From: an uncultured Chloroflexota bacterium
GTDB lineage: Bacteria; Chloroflexota; Dehalococcoidia; SAR202; UBA11138
Length of the DNA stretch: 12,957 bases
Reading direction: 5' to 3'
Assembly (NCBI GenBank): GCA_913046025.1
Contig: CAJWRP010000015.1
Span: 1-12,957, forward strand
Shown here: piece by piece, positions 6,976 to 12,957 of the stretch
Layout of the letters: each line of letters begins with the position of its first letter
Position numbering within the stretch: position 1 is the first letter of the stretch
The notes under the pieces: model-generated
What the model saw: only the letters and a program-made list of their open reading frames with translations
Databases searched by the model: none
Told to the model about the DNA's origin: nothing
Position numbers and translations under genes: made by a program

Positions 6976-8259
6976 ATGAAAATAGTTCACTACGTAAATC
7001 AGTTCTTCGGCGGCATAGGTGCCGAAAAGGCAGCTGGCTCTGCCTTGGAAGTCCGAGAGGGAGCCGTCGGTCCCGGTCGCCTTCTGGAACAGCTTTTCGG
7101 CGATGGCTCTCAGGTTGTCACCACCTTCGTGTGCGGCGACAACTATGCAGTGGAGCAGCAGGACCAGTTGATTACCGACGTGGTTAATCACCTGCGCGAG
7201 TCGGGAGCTGATCTATTTGTGGCCGGGCCCTGCTTCGAGGCTGGACGCTACGGCATGGCCGCCGGCGCCCTGTGTTCAGCAGTGCAGGCAGAGCTTCACA
7301 TTCCGGCCGTAACAGCCATGGATGTGGAGAACCCCGGTGTAGATCTGTATCGGGAAGAGCTATTTATTGTGGATTCGGGTGCCAGCGCATCGGCCATGAG
7401 CCAGGTTGTCACCAGCATGGTTGCCTTGGGCAAGAAGTTGGTAGCCAAAGAGGTTATAGGATCGCCCTCTGAAGAAGGCTATATACCCCGAGGCCTTATC
7501 CGCGATGCCTTTGTTGAGCAGAACGGTGGCCAACGACTGGTTGCCATGGTCATGGACAAGGTCAATGGCGACCCTTTCGAGACCGAGATGTTCTCCTCGT
7601 CTTTCGAGCCTATCCCCATGCCAGCGGCCGTGGCAGACATCTCCAAGGCCCGGGTCATGGTCATAACCGACGGTGGCCTGGTACCTAAAGGCAATCCTGA
7701 TAACATCGAAGGCATGGCCGCCACTCGATGGGGCTCCTACAGCCTCGAGGGCAAAGATGAACTTGAGGGCAAGGACTACGAGATATCCCACGGCGGCTAC
7801 GATCCCCGATTTGTTGAGGCTGAACCTGATAGGCTTGTGCCGTTGGACGTCCTTCGTGATATGGAAAAAGAGGGTATCATCGGTGAGCTACACAACGAGT
7901 TCATATCAACTTCCGGACTGGCTAATCCTCTTTCCAACACAAGACGTATGGGAAAGGAGATGGCACAGAGAGTGAAGGATTCGGGGGTGGACGCTGTAAT
8001 CGTCACCTCCACTTGAGGCACCAGCACTCGCAGCGGCGCTGCGATAACAACAGAGCTTGAGAAGGCTGGGATACCTGTGGTGCAGATCACCTCAGCCCTG
8101 CCCATAGCGAAGATGGTGGGCTCGAATCGAGTGGTACTGGGGAATGGCATCGTACACGTGACTGGTGCACCTGACCTGCCGGCCAACGAAGAGAAGGACC
8201 TGCGACGCAGGCTGGTGCAGAAGGCTCTGGACGCCCTGGAATCAGAGTCGCAGGAGTAG
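6976..8259 (+). CDS. grdB: Glycine reductase component B subunit GrdB-like selenoprotein (TGA 8014-8016 = Sec)
   Basis: A 427-residue selenoprotein. ATG 6976 has AGGAG at 6964-6968 and gives the family N-terminus MKIVHYVNQFFGG; an in-frame start at 6925 would add 17 residues unlike the family. Landmarks follow in order: FVCGDNY, AGPCFEAGRYG, NPG then DLYREE, GSPSEEGYIPRG, GLVPKGNPD, HGGYDP, VLRDMEKEGIIGELH, and DAVIVTST directly before TGA. Translation through TGA gives U347-GTSTRSGAA, ELEKAGIPVV and the family C-terminus to the TAG at 8257-8259. In GrdB/GrdF/GrdH this is the position of Sec in TSTUGTCTRCGA. The Sec is kept, but both downstream cysteines of UxxCxxC are Ser here (S350, S353). 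A SECIS-like hairpin begins 11 nt after the TGA. In the known enzyme, component B binds the substrate and passes a carboxymethyl group to GrdA's selenium. Family and Sec readthrough are well supported; the substrate is not. Confidence 0.93.
8028..8044 (+). promoter_or_regulatory. Predicted bacterial SECIS hairpin of grdB
   Basis: TCGCAGC (8028-8034), loop GGC (8035-8037) and GCTGCGA (8038-8044) form a perfect 7-bp stem. The stem begins 11 nt and the loop 18 nt after the TGA. A short apical stem with G in the first loop positions at this distance is the known bacterial SECIS pattern recognised by SelB. Confidence 0.8.
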
Positions 8260-8267
8260 TCTGGCCC

Positions 8268-8303
8268 ATGGCTATTGAGTTATATGCGCCGGATCCGGTT
8301 TAA
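8268..8303 (+). CDS. Possible 11-codon coupling ORF overlapping the grdC start (TAATG)
   Basis: ATG 8268 encodes MAIELYAPDPV and stops at TAA 8301-8303, sharing its last A with the ATG of grdC. AGGAG (8252-8256) at the end of grdB lies 11 nt before it, whereas grdC itself has no visible SD. It may act as a translational-coupling cistron that delivers ribosomes to grdC. Short length makes chance possible. Confidence 0.3.
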   Translation: MAIELYAPDPV

Positions 8304-9757
8304 TGGCAATACAGGCCGTGGGTAGGCTGCCTGTTATTAGCGGAGTGCGGTACTTTTTGGCACATACGCCGGGCCTGGTTCCCTACGGCCACAAGCCGAT
8401 GCTGGACATAGGTAGAAACGCTGCCACCTTAAATGACATAGTGAGCCGATTTCGGAGCTATGCAGATGCCGTGGCCTACCCGCCCAATCGTGCATTTTTA
8501 GGTTCTATATATCCAGACCAGTTGCGCGATATCTCAAGGCCCTGGTTTCATGCCAATGGCGATGCGGAGCGAAGACAGCCGCATGGCGACATGATGCCCG
8601 AAGACGAGTTTTACGGCCTTTTGAAAGTGGCCGACGATTTCGACATCATCAGGTTGGCAGAGGATTTTGCTAAGGGGGCTGCAGATTCTCTTCGCAGCAA
8701 CCCGCTGATCAGGCCCGAGGATCTGAAAAAGCTTGATGAGACCTACTCACGAGAAGCCATCGAAGAGCGGGTGTCTGAATCCAGCTCGATACCTCTGGTT
8801 CTAAAGAGCGGACGTCTTGTTGGTTGCGTCACAGGAATCGAGGGCAGTAGTGAGCTTAGCGCTGATGTGCTGCTGGAGAATTTAGCATGTAAGGCGTCCG
8901 CCGCAATGGCGCTACGCACTTTGCTGAGCGACCGCGACATCGAACCCTCGCAGGTCCAGTACGTCCTGAACACCGGTGAGGAGGCCGTTGGCGACTCCTT
9001 TCAGCGCGGCGGAGGCAACATGGCCAAGGCAGTCGGCGAGCTCTGCGGTCTCGTGGGCGCAACCGGCTCGGATGTCAAAGCCTTTTGCTGTGCGCCTACC
9101 CATGCCCTGGTCATTGCCGGGTCTCTAGTAAGTTCTGGTCTTTACGACAGGGTTGCGGTGATAGGTGGATGCTCTTTGGCCAAGCTGGGCATGAACTACA
9201 CGGGCCACCTGGAATCTGACCAGCCGGTTCTTGAGGATGTACTTGGTGCGTTTGCTGTTATGGTCGAGTTTGACGACGGCAGAAGTCCGGTTATTCGGTT
9301 GGACTCTGTCGGAGGTCATAATATCGGTGCGGGTTCGTCGCTCCGGGCCATATCCCGCACGCTGATGAGTGAGCCTCTGTCCAAATTAGGACTTCGTTTC
9401 GCAGACATAGACAAGTTCGCCATTGAATTGCAGAACCCTGAGCTTACCGAGCCAGCGGGCGGCGGAGACGTCACCGAGCGCAACTACCGTGTCATAGCGG
9501 GGCTGGCAGTCCAGAACCATGAGATTGAGCGCTCGGCCATATCTAACTTCTCCGCAAAACACGGCATGCCGGGATTTGCGTCAACGCAGGGCCACATTGC
9601 CTCGGCGGTGCCATTCTTGGGTCACGCCGTGGATCGTATAGGTGCCGGCGAGATGCAAAGGGCCATGTTCGTGGCTAAGGGCAGCCTGTTTCTTGGCCGA
9701 ATGACACAGATGTCAGATGGCTACTCGTTTATCTTGGAGCGCAACCCGGTCCGCTAG
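8303..9757 (+). CDS. grdC: Glycine reductase component C subunit GrdC-like
   Basis: A 484-residue protein, close to but shorter than the ~510 residues typical of GrdC. The start is constrained: the frame has a stop at 8276-8278 and no other start codon before ATG 8303. Family landmarks are clear: YFLAHTPGLVPYG near the N-terminus, YPPN, EEFYGLLK, the NTGEEAVGDSFQRGGGN block, GSDVKAFCCAPTHALVIAG, VIGGCSLAKLGMNY, ELQNPE-TEPAGGGDV, HGMPGFASTQGHIASA and GSLFLGRMTQM near the end. The middle and C-terminal parts resemble a KAS III/thiolase-like fold, with Cys262-Cys263 in the position expected of a nucleophile loop. In the characterised system GrdC works with GrdD to turn Se-carboxymethyl-GrdA into an acetyl thioester and then acetyl phosphate. 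No GrdD is encoded here, so the partner or the product may differ. It follows grdB by 43 nt; grdA follows 70 nt later. Confidence 0.92.
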   Translation: MAIQAVGRLPVISGVRYFLAHTPGLVPYGHKPMLDIGRNAATLNDIVSRFRSYADAVAYPPNRAFLGSIYPDQLRDISRPWFHANGDAERRQPHGDMMPEDEFYGLLKVADDFDIIRLAEDFAKGAADSLRSNPLIRPEDLKKLDETYSREAIEERVSESSSIPLVLKSGRLVGCVTGIEGSSELSADVLLENLACKASAAMALRTLLSDRDIEPSQVQYVLNTGEEAVGDSFQRGGGNMAKAVGELCGLVGATGSDVKAFCCAPTHALVIAGSLVSSGLYDRVAVIGGCSLAKLGMNYTGHLESDQPVLEDVLGAFAVMVEFDDGRSPVIRLDSVGGHNIGAGSSLRAISRTLMSEPLSKLGLRFADIDKFAIELQNPELTEPAGGGDVTERNYRVIAGLAVQNHEIERSAISNFSAKHGMPGFASTQGHIASAVPFLGHAVDRIGAGEMQRAMFVAKGSLFLGRMTQMSDGYSFILERNPVR

Positions 9758-9827
9758 AGCGTCAAACGTGCGATAATAAGGCCAGTCTTAGCAGGTAAAT
9801 TTATGGTGAGCCACGGAGGCCAGTGGA

Positions 9828-10298
9828 ATGGATTTGAATGGTAAGAAAGTCATAGCCCTGGGTGAGCGGGACGGCGTTCAGGGAGGCTCGATAGTTGCCT
9901 GTGTAAAGAGCGCAGGCGCTGAGGTGGTGATGGAGTTCACCGCCTGCTTCGTCTGAACATCTGCAGGAGCGCTTGACCTGGAAGGTCAAGAGATGATCAA
10001 GCGGACAGCCGAACGAGTTGGCACTGAAAACCTGGTCGTGGTACTGGGCACCCCCACCGCCGACAGCAGCAAGCTGTTTGCCATGACGGTTACCGAGGGC
10101 GACCCGACGTGGGCTGGCCCGTTGGCCGGTGCGGGACTGGGAGTCGCCGCCTATCACGTCATGGAAGACGAGATAAAGTCCCAGGTTGACGAGACCATTT
10201 ACGAGGACGAGGTCGGCTTGAGCGAAATGACCTTGGAAAACCCCGATGAGATACTTAATGCGGTAAGAGCTATAAGGAAGACCAACGGCGTTGCCTAG
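9828..10298 (+). CDS. grdA: Glycine reductase selenoprotein A, GrdA-like (TGA 9954-9956 = Sec)
   Basis: A 156-residue selenoprotein; known GrdA proteins are about 158. ATG 9828 has GGAGG at 9815-9819 (8-nt spacing). It reads MDLNGKKVIALGERDGVQGG, then CVKSAGAEVV, MEFTACFV and TGA, followed by TSAGALDLE. This reproduces the GrdA active site CFVU-T with Cys40 and Sec43. After it come ENLVVVLG, EGDPTWAGPLAGAGLGVAAYH and IYEDEVGLSEM, all family landmarks. GrdA is the small acidic shuttle: its selenolate receives the carboxymethyl group from component B, hands it to component C, and the resulting selenide-sulfide (C40-U43) is reduced by thioredoxin. The active site is intact here, unlike those of the GrdE and GrdB partners. 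A SECIS-like hairpin begins 15 nt after the TGA. Its place at the 3' end of the grd set differs from the usual grdE-grdA-grdB-grdC-grdD order. Confidence 0.95.
9972..9990 (+). promoter_or_regulatory. Predicted bacterial SECIS hairpin of grdA
   Basis: CTTGACCT (9972-9979), loop GGA (9980-9982) and AGGTCAAG (9983-9990) form a perfect 8-bp stem. The loop begins 23 nt after the TGA and starts with GG, like the GGC loop of the grdB hairpin. Size, loop and distance fit known bacterial SECIS elements. Confidence 0.8.
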
Positions 10299-10406
10299 CG
10301 CCTCCTTATCACCAATATCAAAATCAATTTCTTTCGTTACGATTCAGACGCTCCCTGATCGATACAGGTCACTGTAAGTGGAACGCCAGTAAAAGCGAGG
10401 TTTGAA

Positions 10407-11306
10407 GTGGATTATCAGGTCTGGTCTAATGGGGAATACGTAGTGCGTAGCGAGGCCACCATCAGCATGATGGACCGTGGGTTCAGGCTGGGCGACGTGG
10501 TCTTCGATACCTCGCGAACCTTTAACGGAAAGATTTTCCGGCTCCATGACCACCTGGATAGGCTCTACCGGTCGCTTCAGTACACCCGGATCGACCCTGG
10601 CCTGAGCATGGATGAGATGGCCCGACTAACCCTGGATGTGGTTGAGCGCAACGAGTCCATGCGAGAGTCTGCCAAGGACGACTACATGATTACTCAGATC
10701 GTGACGCGCGGCACTGGTACCGTTCAGGAACCTTCCAGTCCCGGCATATCCATCTGGATAGATCCTCTCAACGCTCCCCGTTACGGGCCGCTTCAAAAGA
10801 CGGGTGCCCACGTTGTAATCCCCAAGACGCGCAGTTATTCGCCTGAACAGATCGACCCCAAGGTCAAGCACTACAGCAGGCTAAACTTCGTTTTGGCGGA
10901 GCTGGAGGCCACAGACGTGGACCCGGACGCCCTGCCGCTCTTACTGGATACCAATGGTAATATCACCGAGGGCATTGGCTCCAACTTCTTCATGGTGAGC
11001 AACGGGGTGCTCAAGACAGCCAAGTACAACGACATATTGCAGGGCGTCTCTCGCGTGACCGTATTGGAACTTGCCAAGCAGCTTGGAATCCCTGCCGTGG
11101 AAGAGGACCTGCAGCCCTATGATGTCTACACTGCTGACGAGGCCTTTATGAGTAGCACGCCTTACTGCATTTTGCCCGTCGGTCGCGTAGACAATCGTAA
11201 GCTAGGCGAAGAAGTGCCAGGTCCTATAACCCAACAGTTGCTTGCAGCATGGAGCGAGCGTGTTGGACTGGACATCGTAGACCAGCTAGGTAGATTGGCT
11301 CAATAA
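10407..11306 (+). CDS. Class IV (fold-type IV) PLP aminotransferase
   Basis: A 299-residue protein that starts at GTG 10407 with GAGG 6 nt upstream. It has the fold-type IV layout: N-terminal VWSNGEYV, ISMMDRGFRLGDVVFDTSR, the HLDRLYRSL segment, Lys154 in PKVKHYSRLNFVLAELEA as the likely Schiff-base lysine, TEGIGSNFF with Glu188 as the pyridine-nitrogen ligand, GVSRVTVLELA, and EAFMSSTPYCILPV. Members include branched-chain, D-amino acid and (R)-selective amine transaminases and aminodeoxychorismate lyase. The VKHYSR stretch is unlike the KxGGNYL of typical IlvE, so I do not assign a substrate. It begins 108 nt after grdA on the same strand and is plausibly the last gene of the operon. An inference is that it makes the amine or amino acid used by the Grd-like complex, or removes its product. 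No secretion signal is seen. Confidence 0.85.
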   Translation: MDYQVWSNGEYVVRSEATISMMDRGFRLGDVVFDTSRTFNGKIFRLHDHLDRLYRSLQYTRIDPGLSMDEMARLTLDVVERNESMRESAKDDYMITQIVTRGTGTVQEPSSPGISIWIDPLNAPRYGPLQKTGAHVVIPKTRSYSPEQIDPKVKHYSRLNFVLAELEATDVDPDALPLLLDTNGNITEGIGSNFFMVSNGVLKTAKYNDILQGVSRVTVLELAKQLGIPAVEEDLQPYDVYTADEAFMSSTPYCILPVGRVDNRKLGEEVPGPITQQLLAAWSERVGLDIVDQLGRLAQ

Positions 11307-11683
11307 GTCATCGTATCGATGAAGTAACGAAGAGAATATTGGCAAGAGCGTCGGCTGAATGAGTCTGGCGTTTTTGTTTACTTTCTGTCATTTGTTTAAT
11401 AATCTGCGAACCTAATGCCAATTGTCTAATCGGATATTCCGTGTTACTATTGCTCTGCTCCATTTCAGAACGCAGGGCTTTTGTCGCCTTATAAAAGGCA
11501 GGAACAAGGCCATCAGGGGTGTCTGATCGGAGGCTAGATTGGCATGCGGCTTCTGGTCAAGAGATCGAAAACGTATGCCTGTCTTTGTGCTAAGGGATTC
11601 TTATGGAATTAACCCTTCTGTTTTCGGCGATATCTGGTATGGTTAATTAGTAGGATGCTGTTTAGTCTCAACTAGGGAGTTGT
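11307..11683 (+). other. Gene-free stretch upstream of infA
   Basis: These 377 nt hold no credible ORF and no tRNA or rRNA that I can recognise. A 6-bp hairpin (TCATCG-TAT-CGATGA, 11308-11322) follows the aminotransferase stop, with T-rich sequence only ~50 nt later. It also contains the promoter candidate at 11422-11450 and a bulged hairpin at 11592-11617, which make it look like the promoter and long leader of infA. Confidence 0.55.
11422..11450 (+). promoter_or_regulatory. Candidate extended -10 promoter for infA and the sigma factor
   Basis: TTGTCT (11422-11427), a 17-nt spacer and TACTAT (11445-11450), preceded by TGT as in an extended -10 element. It would give a leader of about 225 nt before infA. 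Confidence 0.45.
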
Positions 11684-11902
11684 ATGGTAAAAAAAGAGGT
11701 GATTGAGGTTGAAGGAACAGTTTCGGAATCTCTTCCGAACGCTTCTTTCAGAGTTGAACTGGCCAATGGTCACCAGGTGCTTGCCTACGCTTCAGGCAAG
11801 ATTCGCCGTTTCTTCATCCGCGTATTGCCGGGTGATAGGGTTCTCGTAGAACTCTCGCCATACGATCTGACTAGAGGCAGAATTACTTACCGGTTTAAGT
11901 AA
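11684..11902 (+). CDS. infA: Translation initiation factor IF-1
   Basis: A 72-residue S1/OB-fold protein, exactly the usual IF-1 length. It contains the hallmark [19 protein letters not shown] near the start, the [14 protein letters not shown] strand-loop segment, and the ending [20 protein letters not shown] then TYRFK. IF-1 binds the 30S A site and helps select the initiator tRNA with IF-2 and IF-3. GGGAG (11675-11679) lies 4 nt before ATG 11684, slightly close. In many bacteria infA sits in the ribosomal-protein cluster near secY, adk, map and rpmJ. Here it stands alone, 93 nt ahead of a primary-type sigma factor on the same strand, with a long leader upstream. The identification is essentially certain. 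Confidence 0.97.
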   Translation: MVKKEVIEVEGTVSESLPNASFRVELANGHQVLAYASGKIRRFFIRVLPGDRVLVELSPYDLTRGRITYRFK

Positions 11903-11995
11903 CCCCGTATCAAATTGGCAGGTGATTTCATGCCCTTTTTAAGTCGGCGTGTCCCTGCAGTGTTGATCAGGATAAATTTAGAGAGGCTGTGATTT

Positions 11996-12957
11996 ATGTA
12001 TAGGAAATCGGATGAAGACGCACCGGAAGAGTCTCTCTGGAAGCCATTTGATAAATCAGGTAATGCTTCAGAATCCCTTGAACGTATGGTAATGTCCAAC
12101 GGCCAGAAGCAGGAAGTTATGAGTAACGGCATTGCTGTCACTGAGTCCGATGTTACCCAGTCCCAAACAGGCTTGGATGCCGAATGGGAAAAGGATATGG
12201 AGACCGTCGAGATCGACGATCCTATTCGAATGTACCTCAGGGAAATTGGCCGAGTTAGCCTCCTGAAGAAGTCCGACGAGCGAACTCTAGCCAGGCGCAT
12301 TGAGGCCTGCAAGTACATCCAGAGCGTTGAGAAAGATCTGGCGGAAGCCGACGTTGAGCCAGCCCGAGCCTGGGTTATTATCGTAAATCTGGTCCAGCGC
12401 CTGGGAGATGCAACCCCCCTATTGAATGCGCTACGCAGGTACCTTGGCATCGAGGGTGAGTCTACTCTATCCGATGTAATGGATGAACCTGTCCTAAGGG
12501 AAGCACTGGACGGCGAATTGCCTGAAGAGCTTCTGAACTTCATCTCCGAAATGCTCAACCAGGAGCCGGAGGATATCAAAGCAGAGCTACGAAAACTGGC
12601 TCTGGACAGCCGACTCCTTCCTAGGGAAATCAACGAGCTTGTAAATCCTGAAACCTTGATCTCCAATCTGAGCCTCGTTGCCCAGGATGAGGAGTTCAAG
12701 GAATCTCTTAAGTCCTACGAGCTTATCTTCAATAGCCATATCGAAAGGCTCAAGGACGAGGGGACCAGGGCGCAGCGCCACCTGGCCGAGGCCAACCTTC
12801 GTCTGGTAGTCAGCGTTTGCAAGAAGTACGTTGGACGAGGACTCTCCCTCCTCGACCTTATCCAAGAGGGCAATATCGGCCTCATGCGCGGCGTCGAGAA
12901 GTTCGACTACCGCAAAGGCTATAAGTTCAGCACTTACGCCCACTGGTGGATTCAACA
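11996..12957 (+). CDS. rpoD: RpoD/SigA-like sigma-70 factor, N-terminal part (runs off the right edge)
   Basis: ATG 11996 with GAGAGG at 11981-11986 opens a frame that is still open at the window end (320 codons seen). The first ~70 residues are acidic and low in conservation, with no long region 1.1. Region 1.2 is clear at about residues 75-108 ([12 protein letters not shown] then VSLLKKSDE and ARRIEA). A helical spacer of about 150 residues follows. Region 2 then begins near residue 262: [58 protein letters not shown], which are the core-binding and -10-recognition segments. These sequences fit a group 1 or group 2 (housekeeping-like) sigma factor. Regions 3 and 4 lie outside the window, so primary versus alternative cannot be decided. 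Long antisense open frames over this gene are shadows. It may share a transcript with infA. Confidence 0.9.
   Translation, partial: MYRKSDEDAPEESLWKPFDKSGNASESLERMVMSNGQKQEVMSNGIAVTESDVTQSQTGLDAEWEKDMETVEIDDPIRMYLREIGRVSLLKKSDERTLARRIEACKYIQSVEKDLAEADVEPARAWVIIVNLVQRLGDATPLLNALRRYLGIEGESTLSDVMDEPVLREALDGELPEELLNFISEMLNQEPEDIKAELRKLALDSRLLPREINELVNPETLISNLSLVAQDEEFKESLKSYELIFNSHIERLKDEGTRAQRHLAEANLRLVVSVCKKYVGRGLSLLDLIQEGNIGLMRGVEKFDYRKGYKFSTYAHWWIQ

Noticed and set aside
6925..6978. GrdB start at 6925
   Set aside because: It would translate through the inverted repeat and the SD at 6964-6968, and the added residues do not fit the family N-terminus.
8014..8259. TGA 8014 as a true stop with a separate 60-residue gene at 8077-8259
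   Set aside because: GrdB family homology continues without a break through the TGA and the downstream segment is the family C-terminus, so this is one selenoprotein.
9993..10298. A 101-residue protein starting at ATG 9993
   Set aside because: It is the part of GrdA after the Sec codon. Homology, SD and start at 9828 support the full-length gene.
11308..11322. Hairpin TCATCG-TAT-CGATGA as a terminator of the operon
   Set aside because: The stem is only 6 bp and no T tract follows for about 50 nt, so it is too weak to call.
11887..12955. Long open frames on the minus strand (11887-12699 and 12587-12955)
   Set aside because: They lie wholly over the sigma factor and infA junction, have biased composition without a recognisable family, and the plus-strand frame is clearly conserved.

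Overview
The window is about 13 kb of bacterial DNA with every recognisable gene on the + strand, mid-range G+C by eye, and both end genes cut by the window edges. The mix of genes (a ThDP-dependent oxalyl-CoA decarboxylase-like enzyme, a cytoplasmic reductive-dehalogenase-like Fe-S protein, a DUF255/YyaL-type thioredoxin-fold protein, a glycine-reductase-like selenoprotein operon, and a primary-type sigma factor with a long spacer) suggests a Chloroflexota/Dehalococcoidia-like (possibly SAR202-like) organism. That placement is an inference from gene content only.

Layout. Left part (1-3480): the 3' part of a ThDP enzyme, a carboxymuconolactone-decarboxylase-family protein, then a free-standing RdhA/QueG-like double [4Fe-4S] protein with its own candidate promoter and a strong hairpin terminator. 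Centre (3528-11306): an apparent operon of a DUF255 protein with a genuine WCxxC thioredoxin site, grdE-like, a collapsed methyltransferase pseudogene, grdB-like, grdC-like, grdA-like and a class IV aminotransferase. Right part (11307-12957): a 377-nt leader region, infA (IF-1), and the 5' part of an RpoD/SigA-like sigma factor.

The main result is the central operon. Two of its genes are interrupted by in-frame TGA codons at exactly the family selenocysteine positions (GrdB 8014-8016; GrdA 9954-9956). Each TGA is followed by a compact perfect hairpin with a GG-starting 3-nt loop, as expected of a bacterial SECIS. A standard gene caller will break both genes. The complex is not a canonical glycine reductase. 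The GrdE-like subunit lacks the cysteine that forms the pyruvoyl cofactor. GrdB keeps Sec but has Ser in place of both cysteines of the usual UxxCxxC motif. No GrdD (the acetyl-transfer partner of GrdC) and no trxA/trxB are present. GrdA keeps its CxxU site intact. I infer a divergent selenium-dependent reductase, possibly with another substrate or product, reduced perhaps by the DUF255 thioredoxin-fold protein and fed or drained by the aminotransferase. The substrate cannot be read from the sequence.

Between grdE and grdB lies a 173-nt scar that joins the first ~30 codons and the last ~25 codons of a class I methyltransferase in different frames. It is followed by an AT-rich patch with a TATAAT box and a perfect 9-bp inverted repeat next to the grdB ribosome-binding site.
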